Positions 24,851 to 33,456 are shown, counted from the first letter of the stretch. The stretch is DNA of 64,000 bases from Pseudomonadota bacterium (GCA_018241025.1 JAFEEQ010000026.1:1-64000); one strand, 5' to 3'. The notes: generated from the letters alone by a model not told the origin. Translations and numbers: made by a program.

Positions 24851-25656
24851 GCAGGGCACCGCTCGTCTTCATTCACGGCGCATTCTGCGGACCCTGGTCG
24901 TTCGACGAATTCCGCGCGCCGTTCGAAGCTAAGGGGCATGCGGTGCACGTGCCGGCGCTTCGCCACCACGCGCTGGAGACGAAGCCGCCGCGCGCGCTCG
25001 GCGAAACCAGCCTGCTCGACTATGCCGCCGATCTCGAAACCTTTATCGGCGGGCTGGATTCCGCGCCGGTCCTGATCGGCCATTCGCTCGGCGGGTTGCT
25101 GGCACAGATGCTCGCGGCGCGCGGTCTGGCGCGCGGCATCATCCTGCTCGCGCCCTGTTCGCCCTGGGGCGTGCTGCCGTCGACCATCTTCGAGATGGCA
25201 TCGGCGCAGACCATGATGCTCAGCGGGCCGCTCTACGACCGCATCCTGAAGCCGGACTATGACGTCGCCGCGGCGCATTCGCTCGACAAGCTTACGCCGC
25301 CCGAGCGCCGCCGGGTGTTTGCCGGCTTCGTGCCGGAATCGGGGCGCGCGACGTTCGAGATCATGCATTGGGGTTGGGACGCACGGCGGGCCTCGCATGT
25401 GCCCGCCGGCGATGTGCAATGTCCGATCCTGTGCCTTGCCGGCCAGCACGACGTGATCAATCCGCCCTCGACGCTGCGCCGGATGGCGCTGCGCTACGGC
25501 AAGCATGCGGAGTTCGAAGAACTCGCGGGACGCAGCCATTGGCTGATCGGCGAACCCGGATGGGAGGCTGTCGCCGAACGCTGCATGGGGTGGCTCGTCG
25601 CGAAGGGATTCGCGGATGCGAAGCCGGAACGAAAAGCAAAAAAGGGGAAAGCGTGA
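24847..25656 (+). CDS. Alpha/beta hydrolase
   Basis: A 269-residue alpha/beta hydrolase from a GTG that overlaps the rppH stop. The oxyanion strand is LVFIHGAFCGPWSF, the nucleophile elbow GHSLGGLLAQ (Ser near residue 79), the acid probably Asp in GQHDVINPP, and the base His in GRSHWLIGE. There is no signal peptide, so it should be cytoplasmic. The substrate is unknown and many unrelated esterases and lipases share these motifs. Coupling to rppH and to a small membrane protein (next gene, overlapping) suggests one transcript rather than a shared pathway. Confidence 0.86.
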   Translation: MSRAPLVFIHGAFCGPWSFDEFRAPFEAKGHAVHVPALRHHALETKPPRALGETSLLDYAADLETFIGGLDSAPVLIGHSLGGLLAQMLAARGLARGIILLAPCSPWGVLPSTIFEMASAQTMMLSGPLYDRILKPDYDVAAAHSLDKLTPPERRRVFAGFVPESGRATFEIMHWGWDARRASHVPAGDVQCPILCLAGQHDVINPPSTLRRMALRYGKHAEFEELAGRSHWLIGEPGWEAVAERCMGWLVAKGFADAKPERKAKKGKA

Positions 25657-25994
25657 TTCTGATCTGGAAAGGCTGGGGCATCGCCGTCGTCGGATTGTTG
25701 ATCCTGTCGGCGTTCGTCGTCATCGGCGGCGCGACGGTGGTCGCCGGAACCGCGGCGGACGAGATTCAAGGCTGGCTGCCCGGCCCGGTCTGCCTGCTCG
25801 CGGCGGCAATGATCTTCTTTCTCGGCCGCCATCTCGACGATCAGCCGAGCCGCGTCTTCATCGAAAAGGCGACGGGTCAGGAGTTCACCATCCGGCGGAC
25901 CCATTCGCTGTTCTTCATCGGCGTTTCGCACTGGGCGCCGATCCTCGCCATCGTCGGCGTGGTCCTGCTCGGCGTGAAGGCGTTCGGCGGCTAA
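25653..25994 (+). CDS. Small integral membrane protein of unknown function
   Basis: A 113-residue protein starting at a GTG that overlaps the hydrolase stop by four bases, preceded by AAAAAAGGGGAAA. It has three predicted membrane helices: IAVVGLLILSAFVVIGGATV, VCLLAAAMIFFLGRHL, and WAPILAIVGVVLLGVKAF. A charged loop VFIEKATGQEFTIRRTHS lies between the second and third. I recognise no family. It is convergent with the long TPR gene and overlaps its end by four bases (25991-25994). Its position at the end of the rppH operon gives no clear hint of function. Confidence 0.7.
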   Translation: MILIWKGWGIAVVGLLILSAFVVIGGATVVAGTAADEIQGWLPGPVCLLAAAMIFFLGRHLDDQPSRVFIEKATGQEFTIRRTHSLFFIGVSHWAPILAIVGVVLLGVKAFGG

Positions 25995-28900
25995 TTTAAG
26001 GTCGCAGGCGTCGCGTCGAGCTTCTTCTTGAAGTCGCGCATGAAGGCCTGCAGCGTGTCGATCGACGCGATCTGGGCGGCGGCGTCGCGGAAGGCGACGC
26101 CGTGCGCATCGATCCGCTGCGCCAGAACGGTGAAGGCATTGGCGTCCGGGCTCGCCTTCATCTTCGGACCGAAATGGTCGCGCAGACGGTCGAGGCTGGC
26201 TTCGTCGTTGGAGAGCGAATAGGCGACGGCGGCGCGCATCACCTGCTCGCGCTCGAGCGGAGTCAGCGGCGCGGCATCGTTCCAGCGCTCGCCAAGAAGT
26301 TCCTCGGCCTTCTGTCCGGCAATCGCCCAATTGCCGCTTTCCCAATAGATGTCGGCGCGCAGGCGCACGGTGTCGGACGAGTCGTCGACCGCGATGAGAT
26401 CGAGCGCGTTGTTCCACTGCTTGAGGGCGGCGAAGGCGCGCGCCTCCAGGATAATGCGTTCGTGGTTGACGTCGTCGGGCAGGCCCGCGATCTGGGTCGC
26501 GCGCAACGTATCGAGTGCGGATTGCGCCTTCTGGTCCATCAAATAGATGACGGCCAGCCGGGTCGCGACCTGGGCACGGGCGATGCCGTCGAGACGGTTG
26601 TCGATCTGGTACTTCAGCAGGGTCTCGGCGGGCGCGAGCAGATCGACTGCGACGAGGCGATCGGCCATGCGGCGGATCATGTCGTCGCCCTGCGGGCCGA
26701 TCGGCGTCAGGTCGATGAAGTCATAGAAGATTGCGAGCGCGTCGATCGCCTTGAGCTTGTCGGCCTTGCCGGCGATGAAGAGCGAATCGAAAGCGCTGCG
26801 CATGTCGTCCTGGGCGCGGCGCGCCTGGTCTTCGCCCGGGAAGTTCGCGGCGGCGATGCGCAGCGTGCGCAGGCCGTCGCGCCAGCGCTTTTCGTCGAAG
26901 TAGAGCGAGGCGAGCTTGCGCAGCGTCTTCAGTTCGAGAAGATCGCCGCGCCAGCGGTAGCGCAACTGCTCCAGAACCTTGATGGCGCCGGGCCGGTTGA
27001 GCACGCCGGCTTTCAGCGCGGCTTCGGTGCGGTAGTAGATCGATTCGGCGGCGGCGCGTTCGTCGCCGCTCTTCTCGATGGCGTTGAACAGCGCGCCGGC
27101 CTCGCCGCCATGGTCTTCCGCCGCCAGAAGCCGCGCACGAACCAGATTGGCCCGGATCGCGAGCTTGCGGTCGACATCGTGCGGCAGCCGCAGGATCGCG
27201 GCGTCGGCGATTTCGAGATGGCCGAGGGCAAGGGCGGCCTCCGCCTTGGCGATGCGCGCGCGTGCCTGCCATGCGGCCGGATAAAGCTTGACGATCGCCT
27301 CGGCGCGATCGAGGTCGGCGCGCGCATTGGTCCAGTCTTCCTGCGCCGCTTCGGTCAATCCACGCCACAGCGCGGCATGGGGATCGTCGTCGAAGGCGCC
27401 GGCGGCGATGGCGTTATGGGCGTCGCGATAACGGCCCATCATGTAGCTCGCGGCGGCCCGCATGGTCTGGAGCTGGCGGTCGCTCTGCAGCGAGGGATCC
27501 TGGGCCTGCATGAGGTTGATCAGGCCGAGCGCTTCGGCAGCGAAGTCGTTGGCGAGATAGAAGCGCGCCAGCGCCAGGCGCGCATGGTTGGCTTCGCTCG
27601 ATCCAAGGCGGGCGGTGGCGGCGCGCAGGCGCCTTTCGGTTGCGAGGAAACTGCCGCCGGTGAGATGGCCCCAGCGGGTGAAGTCCATGAAGGTCGGACC
27701 CGAACCGCCGGCTGCGAGGGCGGCGGGCGAATCGGCGACCGGCATCGCCGGTGGGGTCAGCGAGAGCCCGCCTTTCCGCGTGATGCCGATGCGCGAATGA
27801 TCGACCGTGACAGAAAGGTCATCGACATAGGGCGTGACGGCGAGACCGGCCGCGGTCTTCAGCACGCCGAACTCGATATATTCGTGCGGCGCAAGCATGG
27901 CATTGCCGACGGCAGCCGGCACGATCACGAGTTGATCGCCGACGACCGGATCGGTCACCGTGACCGCGGCGGTCGCGTTGGGCAGGAGCGTGGTGAGCGA
28001 GGAGTGGGTCGCGTCGTCCTGGTTGCGCGAGAAACCGATCGCGGAAGGCTGGGCATTCGGCGCCGGACCGATCGTCACGCGCAGCGATGAGCCATCGGCG
28101 CGGGCGCCGATGTCGGCCGGGTTCTTCAGCGTGACGCGCAGGATGCTGATATTGCCGGATGAGCTCGCTTCCACCGCGCTCGGAAAGTCGCCGAGCTGGG
28201 CTTTCAGCTTCACCACGTCGAGCGGTGCCGCGTCCTGAAGCACGACCCACGCGGTCAGGCCGCGCACGAACACGGCGGTGGCGCGGTTGGCGGCGTTGGC
28301 AAAGACGAGCACCGCGCCGTTTCCTGTCACCTGGCCATTGGCCTCGGACAAAGCAGTCTCGGGCGGCGGTGCTGCCGGTTTTACCTCGGTGGGTGGAGCG
28401 GGTTCCGGTGCCGGTGCTGCTGCCGGAGGCTTGGTCGCACCGTTGACCTGCTGCACGGCTGTGGCAACAGCGGCGACTTGCGCCGCGGAAATTCCGGCAG
28501 CCGGCTTCAGTGGCGTGATCGTGGGCTTGGTATCGCCCGGCGGGTTATAGGCGTCTGCGTCCGTCTTGGGCGCGAGCACATCGAGCACGATCTTGTTCCC
28601 GGCGCGGAAGTCGTGGAAGCCGGACGCCTGGTCGGTGTCGAACTCGACGATCGTGCCGTTACCGTCGATGCGCCACGCGGCGTTCTTCACCCAGGGGGGC
28701 GCGAAGCGCGCAAGGGCGGAAAGATCGACCCGCGCCAGGCCCTCGAAGCGGATGCCCAGTTTTCCGGCTCCGGGAAACACGCTGTACTTCACGTCCTTCG
28801 GCCAGTCGAAAACCAGCCGGGTGAAATTCTGATAGCTGCCGGAACGGACCGCGACGAGCGGCAGGCTCGCCACGTCGACCGTCTTCGGGGGCGGCGGAGG

Positions 28901-29305
28901 CGGTGGCGGCAGGTCGGGCGGGGTGCCCGAATAACTGTTGGGAACGAGATCGATCGCGACCTGACTGCCGGAATTGCTGCTGTGGATACGGAAAGGCTGG
29001 CCGAGTGTGAAGCGATAGGTCTGTCCGTCCGGATCGACGCGGGCGCCGCTCGCAATGTTCGGAAGGTTTTGCGCGACGGCCGTCGCCGTGACGTCGCTCT
29101 TGCGGCTGAAGCTGAGGATCAGCACGCCGCCGGTGACCTGGGCGCGAACGCTGGCCTTCGGCGTGAAGTTGAAGAGCAGGCGGGCGTAGCCGCTGTTCGT
29201 GCTGACGTTGAGCGTGTCCGCCTTCGCCGCGCCCGCCGAGATCGCGAGCGCCAGCAACACCGCAACAGGGCGGAAGAAGCGGGCGAGGCGGGCTGCGTTC
29301 TGCAT
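25991..29305 (-). CDS. Large secreted TPR protein of the flagellar cluster, unknown role
   Basis: About 1,104 residues from the ATG at 29305. A GTG at 29332 would add nine residues, but the signal peptide (VAVLLALAISAGAAKAD) starts shortly after the ATG. The mature N-terminal region has two AMIN-like beta segments (ARLLFNFTPKASVRAQV, YQNFTRLVFDWPKDVKYS) split by a run of eight prolines, and a long Ala/Pro linker near residues 290-330. The second half (from about residue 560) is TPR-like helices: LALARFYLANDFAAEALG, DLDRAEAIVKLYPAAW, and QARIAKAEAALALGHLEI-type. It ends in DFKKKLDATPATLN. It follows motE in the fliL-fliM operon direction but has its own CtrA-like site. I infer a periplasmic motility scaffold, perhaps with a role comparable to rhizobial MotC, but sequence similarity to MotC is not visible. 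Confidence 0.6.
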   Translation of the reverse strand: MQNAARLARFFRPVAVLLALAISAGAAKADTLNVSTNSGYARLLFNFTPKASVRAQVTGGVLILSFSRKSDVTATAVAQNLPNIASGARVDPDGQTYRFTLGQPFRIHSSNSGSQVAIDLVPNSYSGTPPDLPPPPPPPPKTVDVASLPLVAVRSGSYQNFTRLVFDWPKDVKYSVFPGAGKLGIRFEGLARVDLSALARFAPPWVKNAAWRIDGNGTIVEFDTDQASGFHDFRAGNKIVLDVLAPKTDADAYNPPGDTKPTITPLKPAAGISAAQVAAVATAVQQVNGATKPPAAAPAPEPAPPTEVKPAAPPPETALSEANGQVTGNGAVLVFANAANRATAVFVRGLTAWVVLQDAAPLDVVKLKAQLGDFPSAVEASSSGNISILRVTLKNPADIGARADGSSLRVTIGPAPNAQPSAIGFSRNQDDATHSSLTTLLPNATAAVTVTDPVVGDQLVIVPAAVGNAMLAPHEYIEFGVLKTAAGLAVTPYVDDLSVTVDHSRIGITRKGGLSLTPPAMPVADSPAALAAGGSGPTFMDFTRWGHLTGGSFLATERRLRAATARLGSSEANHARLALARFYLANDFAAEALGLINLMQAQDPSLQSDRQLQTMRAAASYMMGRYRDAHNAIAAGAFDDDPHAALWRGLTEAAQEDWTNARADLDRAEAIVKLYPAAWQARARIAKAEAALALGHLEIADAAILRLPHDVDRKLAIRANLVRARLLAAEDHGGEAGALFNAIEKSGDERAAAESIYYRTEAALKAGVLNRPGAIKVLEQLRYRWRGDLLELKTLRKLASLYFDEKRWRDGLRTLRIAAANFPGEDQARRAQDDMRSAFDSLFIAGKADKLKAIDALAIFYDFIDLTPIGPQGDDMIRRMADRLVAVDLLAPAETLLKYQIDNRLDGIARAQVATRLAVIYLMDQKAQSALDTLRATQIAGLPDDVNHERIILEARAFAALKQWNNALDLIAVDDSSDTVRLRADIYWESGNWAIAGQKAEELLGERWNDAAPLTPLEREQVMRAAVAYSLSNDEASLDRLRDHFGPKMKASPDANAFTVLAQRIDAHGVAFRDAAAQIASIDTLQAFMRDFKKKLDATPATLN

Positions 29306-29346
29306 CGTCGACGGACGTCCTTCACGTCCCACTTTGGCGGTGCGGC

Positions 29347-29362
29347 GTTAACCGCCCGTAAA
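29347..29362 (-). promoter_or_regulatory. CtrA-like box upstream of the large TPR gene
   Basis: Minus-strand TTTACGGGCGGTTAAC reads TTTA-N7-TTAAC, one mismatch from the CtrA consensus. It lies 42 bases before the ATG at 29305 and directly after the motE stop. It would give the large TPR gene a promoter of its own. Confidence 0.35.
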
Positions 29363-29365
29363 CCG

Positions 29366-30457
29366 TCACGGCTTGCCGAGGGGCGCCGGCGCGCCGGTCG
29401 CGGTTTCGGGCTTGGGCGGTGTTGCAGGCGTCGTTGCTGCGGGAGCCGGCGTTGCTGTGGCTGTGGCGGCAGGCGTGGATGCTGCGGATGGCGTGGACAC
29501 CGCAGGAGCCGGAGCAGGCGGTGTGGCGGCGGCGGTGCCCTGCGGCTTTGGCGGAGTCGTCGCGGTCGGCTTGGCGGGCGCCGGTCCGGCGACTTTGTGC
29601 GGCTTCGGCGGTGCTACCGGCTTGGCGGCAGGTGGCGCCGATGCATGCGGCGGCGGCGCGGGCGGTGTCGGCGTGGTGCTCTGGGCCGGCGAGGTCACGA
29701 CAGGCGTCGAAGGCGGCGGCGCGGCCGGCATGACGACGGGGGTCACACCCGGCGGCGACAGCGCGGCAACCTGGTCGCCCGGCGGCGAAGCGGACGCGGT
29801 GGAGGTGGGCGTACCGGCATCGGCGGCGGCGCCGGGCACCGGGCACATCGTGCCGGCAGCGGTATCGGGCAGCTTGAGCAGGCTGGCGAGCTTGACGGTG
29901 AGCTTCTGGGCCGCGTCCGGATACATCGCCGCGAGAACCGGCGCCAGAACGTCGGACTTCATGCCCTTGGCGACCGGGACCAGCACGTCGTCGTTCAACG
30001 TGTTGAAGATCCGCGCAGCATCCTTCGGCTTCATCGCCGAATAGGTCTTGATCAGCGATTTGATCTGGTCGTCTTGCGCCTGGTCGCGCTTGGCGAGCAA
30101 TGCGGTGATGTCGCCCTGCAACTGCTTAAGGGCGACGACCTTCTGATCGACTCGCGCTTCGCCAGCCTTGAGCAGGTTCTCGCGCATGGTGAGGGCGCGC
30201 TCGCGCGCGTCGAGCTCGGCGCGACGCTGGGCGAGACCCGACATCACATCGGCTTCAGCCGGGCTGCCGCCGGTGCCGTCATCGCCGGCGAAATCGGGCG
30301 AGGCGGGCGCGTTGTCCCTGGTGCTCGGCGCGAGGCCGGAATCGTCGGTCGCCGAAACGGCTTCCTGCGCGGCGCGGGCGATGTCGACGCCCTTGATCGC
30401 CAGAAGGCTGGCACCGACCAGGAAGACGGCGGGGAGAAGGCGGAAATATTTCGGCAT
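29366..30457 (-). CDS. MotE-like protein with proline/alanine-rich tail
   Basis: A 363-residue protein. It has an N-terminal membrane or signal helix (FRLLPAVFLVGASLLAI), a coiled coil (RRAELDARERALTMRENLL, VALKQLQGDITALLAKR), then a MgtE-N-like domain (LIKTYSAMKPKDAARIFN, PVLAAMYPDAAQKLTVKLA). This is the MotE family, a periplasmic chaperone for motility proteins in rhizobia. After residue 210 the chain is nearly all Pro, Ala, Thr and Lys to the end, a flexible tail that is longer than the folded part. Located four bases after the DUF6468 gene in the fliL-fliM operon. Function as chaperone is from the family. Confidence 0.78.
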   Translation of the reverse strand: MPKYFRLLPAVFLVGASLLAIKGVDIARAAQEAVSATDDSGLAPSTRDNAPASPDFAGDDGTGGSPAEADVMSGLAQRRAELDARERALTMRENLLKAGEARVDQKVVALKQLQGDITALLAKRDQAQDDQIKSLIKTYSAMKPKDAARIFNTLNDDVLVPVAKGMKSDVLAPVLAAMYPDAAQKLTVKLASLLKLPDTAAGTMCPVPGAAADAGTPTSTASASPPGDQVAALSPPGVTPVVMPAAPPPSTPVVTSPAQSTTPTPPAPPPHASAPPAAKPVAPPKPHKVAGPAPAKPTATTPPKPQGTAAATPPAPAPAVSTPSAASTPAATATATPAPAATTPATPPKPETATGAPAPLGKP

Positions 30458-30461
30458 CGGA

Positions 30462-30875
30462 TCAGCGCACCGCGCGCAGCGTATCGAGACGCTTCATGAT
30501 CGCGCTCGACGGCAGACTGACGACGGGTGCCGGCTGGCTGCGGGTCGCGGCGCTGATGTCGGCGGCGCGGTCCATGCGTTCGGCGATGCGTTCGCCGGAG
30601 GCGGTCAGGAGCGAGAGTTCATCGGCGGCCGTGCGGGCGCGGGCAAGGCGGCCGTCCAGAGTCTCGGCAGCGGAGGCGGTGGTGGCCTTCAGCGCGTTCA
30701 TCGCCGTGCCGGCCTTGGCGATGGCGGCATTGAGTTCGCCGATGGTCGACTTCAGCCCGTCCTGGCCGCGGCGCACGGCGGCGAGCCGGCGTTCGAGCAC
30801 GATGCAATAGACCAGCGTGACCGCGAGCAGCGCGGTGAGGGTCAGTTCGACGATGAGGCCAAGATTGATATGCAT
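30462..30875 (-). CDS. DUF6468-type flagellar operon protein
   Basis: A 137-residue inner-membrane protein. A single N-terminal helix (LIVELTLTALLAVTLVYCIV) is followed by a coiled coil (AAVRRGQDGLKSTIGELNAA, SAAETLDGRLARARTAADEL). This form is found between fliM and motE-like genes in many alphaproteobacteria. No enzyme motif is seen. The topology recalls proteins that anchor a cytoplasmic coiled coil at the membrane near the switch complex, but the role is not known. Nine bases separate it from fliM, so it is co-transcribed. Confidence 0.75.
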   Translation of the reverse strand: MHINLGLIVELTLTALLAVTLVYCIVLERRLAAVRRGQDGLKSTIGELNAAIAKAGTAMNALKATTASAAETLDGRLARARTAADELSLLTASGERIAERMDRAADISAATRSQPAPVVSLPSSAIMKRLDTLRAVR

Positions 30876-30884
30876 GTCCGTCTC

Positions 30885-31916
30885 CTAGAGCCCGCGGCTC
30901 GCATCGGTACGCTGAACCGCTTCGTCGACGCGCACGGCGACCGAGGAACCGACACGGCCCATGCGGCCCTTGAGCAGCGGCACGCCGCGGCAGCGCATTT
31001 CGATCTTCGAGTCGGGTGTGGCGTTCAGCATGATCGTCTGGCCGACCTCGAGGTTCATGATCTTGTTGAGCGGCATGACCTGCTCGTCGAGGATCGCGGC
31101 GATCTCGACATTGGTCGACCACAGCTCCGTCGCCAGATGGCTTTCCCAGATCGAATCGCGGCCGAACTTCTCGCCCATGAACTGCTGCAGCAGCAGCTTG
31201 CGGATCGGTTCGAGCGTGGCATAGGGCAGGAGCAATTCGGTGCGCCCGCCGCGGTCTTCCATGTCGATGCGCAGCTTGACCAGGATCGCGGCATTGGCGG
31301 GACGCGCGATGGCGGCGAAACGCGGATTGGTCTCGAGGCGGTCGAGGACGAAATTCACCGGCGCGAGCGGCTCGAAGGCGGCGCACATGTCCTGCAGGAT
31401 CACTTCGGTCATGCGCTGGACGAGCGTGCGCTCGATGGTGGTGTAGGGCCGGCCCTCGATGCGCATCGCCGAAGAGCCGCGGCGGCCGCCGAGCAGCACG
31501 TCGACGATCGAGTAGATCAGGTTCGAATCGACGGTGAAGAGGCCGTAATTGTCGAGCTGTTCGGCGCGGAACACCGCGAGGATCGCGGGCAGCGGGATCG
31601 AGTTCAGGTAATCGCCGAAACGGATCGAGGTGATCGAATCGAGGCTGACCTCGACGTTGTCGGAGGTGAAGTTGCGCAAGCTCGTCGTCATCAGCCGCAC
31701 GAGGCGGTCGAAGACGATTTCGAGCATCGGCAGACGCTCGTAGGAGACCAGCGCCGAATTGATGATGGCGCGGACGCCGGATTTGTCCTGGAGCTGGTCG
31801 CTGTTGACGTCGAAGCCAAGAAGCGAGTCGATCTCTTCCTGGTTCAGGATGCGTTCGGCGGCACCGCCGGAGGCCATCGGAACGGCTTCTTCGGTCTCGG
31901 GAGTTTCGTCGGCCAT
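30885..31916 (-). CDS. fliM: Flagellar motor switch protein FliM
   Basis: A 343-residue C-ring protein that binds CheY-P and sets the direction of rotation. The N-terminal CheY-binding peptide is LNQEEIDSLLGF near residues 24-35. The middle CheC-like domain has EIVFDRLVRLMTTSLRNFT and FGDYLNSIP. The C-terminal SpoA domain holds NLEVGQTIMLNATPDSKIEM and the FliN-contact surface. Length and order of domains are normal. Its ATG shares one base with the fliL stop (TAATG), so the two are translationally coupled. Confidence 0.97.
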   Translation of the reverse strand: MADETPETEEAVPMASGGAAERILNQEEIDSLLGFDVNSDQLQDKSGVRAIINSALVSYERLPMLEIVFDRLVRLMTTSLRNFTSDNVEVSLDSITSIRFGDYLNSIPLPAILAVFRAEQLDNYGLFTVDSNLIYSIVDVLLGGRRGSSAMRIEGRPYTTIERTLVQRMTEVILQDMCAAFEPLAPVNFVLDRLETNPRFAAIARPANAAILVKLRIDMEDRGGRTELLLPYATLEPIRKLLLQQFMGEKFGRDSIWESHLATELWSTNVEIAAILDEQVMPLNKIMNLEVGQTIMLNATPDSKIEMRCRGVPLLKGRMGRVGSSVAVRVDEAVQRTDASRGL

Positions 31917-32476
31917 TATTGCACAATCATCTGTTTGAGGAGGACGTCACGAACGCGATAGGGCGCGGCGGCGGCGTTGATCCGGCGCATCAGCTCTTCT
32001 TTCAGGCGCATCACGCCGGCCGATCCCTTGAGATCGTCCATGCGCAGCTCGCGCAGATAGCCCTGGAACTGGTCGACCACGCGCGGCATCAGCGCCTTGA
32101 TGCCCGCTTCTTCCTCGGCGTTTTCGAGCTCGAGCGAGACCGAGAGCTTCAGATAGGCCGGGGCGGCGTCAGCGCCCTGAATGTTCACGATGATGTCGGG
32201 CACGTCATAGAAGGTGACATCCGGCGGCGTCGGCGGCAGCGGCTCGGGGGCGCCTTCGGCCAGCGTCGCCGGCTTCTCATCGCCCATGAAGAAGAACCAG
32301 TAGGCGCCACCGCCGGCGAGAAGCAGAACCACGACGCCGATCGCGCCGAACAGGATCAGCTTGTTGCCGAGCAGTTTCTTAACAAGACCTTGCTTCGGCG
32401 CATCGCCTTCGGCCGGCGCTTCGCCTTCCTTGGCTTCGCCGCCGTCTTCGCTCGCCTGAGTCTCTTTCTTCGCCAC
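31916..32476 (-). CDS. fliL: Flagellar basal body-associated protein FliL
   Basis: A 186-residue stator-associated membrane protein. A charged N-terminal stretch of about 30 residues leads into a membrane helix (LILFGAIGVVVLLLAGGGAY), followed by a periplasmic SPFH-like domain (VTFYDVPDIIVNIQG, YLKLSVSLELENAEEE, MPRVVDQFQGYLREL) and the typical end VRDVLLKQMIVQ. FliL supports stator function and swarming. It heads the minus-strand operon fliL-fliM-DUF6468-motE. A CtrA-like site lies 52-67 bases upstream, in line with CtrA control of fliLM in Caulobacter. Confidence 0.94.
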   Translation of the reverse strand: MAKKETQASEDGGEAKEGEAPAEGDAPKQGLVKKLLGNKLILFGAIGVVVLLLAGGGAYWFFFMGDEKPATLAEGAPEPLPPTPPDVTFYDVPDIIVNIQGADAAPAYLKLSVSLELENAEEEAGIKALMPRVVDQFQGYLRELRMDDLKGSAGVMRLKEELMRRINAAAAPYRVRDVLLKQMIVQ

Positions 32477-32527
32477 GCCTGAAGGCCCTTCGCGCGATTT
32501 CTCGAAGGGCAGGTTTATGCCGACGTG

Positions 32528-32543
32528 GTTAAGGACTGGTTCA
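32528..32543 (-). promoter_or_regulatory. CtrA-like box upstream of fliL
   Basis: The minus-strand sequence is TGAACCAGTCCTTAAC, that is TGAA-N7-TTAAC, one mismatch from the CtrA consensus. It lies 52-67 bases upstream of the fliL ATG. fliLM of Caulobacter is a known CtrA target, which raises the plausibility. Confidence 0.45.
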
Positions 32544-32557
32544 AATCATCCCCACAA

Positions 32558-32588
32558 TGCCGGGCAAACGGAAAAACTTGCCGGGCAA
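32558..32588 (+). promoter_or_regulatory. Two palindromic TGCCGGGCA sites, possible FlbD/ftr-type enhancers for flgF
   Basis: TGCCGGGCA occurs at 32558-32566 and again, extended to TTGCCGGGCAA, at 32578-32588. The centres are 21 bases apart, two helical turns. They lie about 90-112 bases upstream of the start predicted from the -24/-12 promoter. The CTTGCCGGG core (32577-32585) is identical to the sites upstream of flgI. FlbD binding is inferred from Caulobacter. Confidence 0.5.
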
Positions 32589-32646
32589 TCTGCGGTGGCG
32601 CGCGCGGCGGCATTCTGGAAAATCGAGGAATTGCGCGGCTTTTCGA

Positions 32647-32663
32647 TTGGCACGGCGGGTGCA
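32647..32663 (+). promoter_or_regulatory. Sigma-54 promoter of the flgF-flgG-flgA-flgH operon
   Basis: TTGGCACGGCGGGTGCA has the TGGCAC of the -24 element and a GC ten bases after the GG. The -12 element reads GTGCA instead of TTGCA. Transcription would start near 32674, 30 bases before the flgF ATG. The spacing and the upstream palindromes fit a class III flagellar promoter. Confidence 0.65.
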
Positions 32664-32703
32664 GAACCGGGGCAGGACCAGAACGGTCCGAAGGAAGGCC
32701 CCA

Positions 32704-33444
32704 ATGGACAACTCGCTGCTCATCAGCTTGTCGCATCAGCTCGCTGCCTATCGTTCGATGGACGCGATCGCGAACAACATCGCCAATGCGAGCACGCCCG
32801 CCTATCAGCGCGAAGAGCCGACCTTCCAGGAATATCTCGTCCAGGTCCCGCCGGCGCAGGGCCAGGTCGGCACCCAGACACTGAGCTTCGTGCAGGACAC
32901 CGGCGTCGTCCGCGACCTCAGTGAAGGCGATCTGAACACGACCAACGCGCCTTATGACATGGCGATCCACGGCAAGGGCTACTTCGTTGTCCAGACCGCG
33001 GCGGGCGAGCGCTATACCCGCAACGGCCATTTCGGTCTCAACGATGCCGGCCAGATCGTCACCTCCAACGGCGATGCGGTTCAGGGCGACGGCGGACCGA
33101 TCACGATCACGCCCGACGACGGCGACATTCATTTCGCCCAGGACGGCACCATCAGCGGAAAAAACGGCCAGATCGGCCGCATCCGTATCGTCGACTTCGC
33201 CAACCCGCGCCTTCTGACCAAGGAAGGCTCGAGCCTTTACGCCGCCAACGGCCAGTCGCCGGCGGATGCGACAGGCTTCACGCTCCAGACCGGCATGCTC
33301 GAGACCTCGAACGTCAAGCCGGTGCTCGAGATCAGTCACATGATCGAGGTGATGCGCGCCTATCAGGCCACCGCCTCGCTGACCCAAAGCCAGGAAGATC
33401 TCCTGCGCAACGCCATCGACAAGCTCGGCAGCCTGCCGAGCTAA
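32704..33444 (+). CDS. flgF: Flagellar basal-body rod protein FlgF
   Basis: A 246-residue proximal rod protein. The N-terminal rod motif is DAIANNIANASTPAYQ, the central FlgE/F/G motif is MAIHGKGYFVVQTAAGERY with TRNGHFGLNDAGQIVTSNG, and the C-terminal helix contains LETSNVKPVLEISHMIE and RAYQATASL. The ATG at 32704 is chosen because the rod helix begins at once and the residues encoded upstream are not flagellar. It is the first gene of a plus-strand operon with flgG, flgA and flgH. Confidence 0.95.
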   Translation: MDNSLLISLSHQLAAYRSMDAIANNIANASTPAYQREEPTFQEYLVQVPPAQGQVGTQTLSFVQDTGVVRDLSEGDLNTTNAPYDMAIHGKGYFVVQTAAGERYTRNGHFGLNDAGQIVTSNGDAVQGDGGPITITPDDGDIHFAQDGTISGKNGQIGRIRIVDFANPRLLTKEGSSLYAANGQSPADATGFTLQTGMLETSNVKPVLEISHMIEVMRAYQATASLTQSQEDLLRNAIDKLGSLPS

Positions 33445-33456
33445 GGAGAGACAGAC

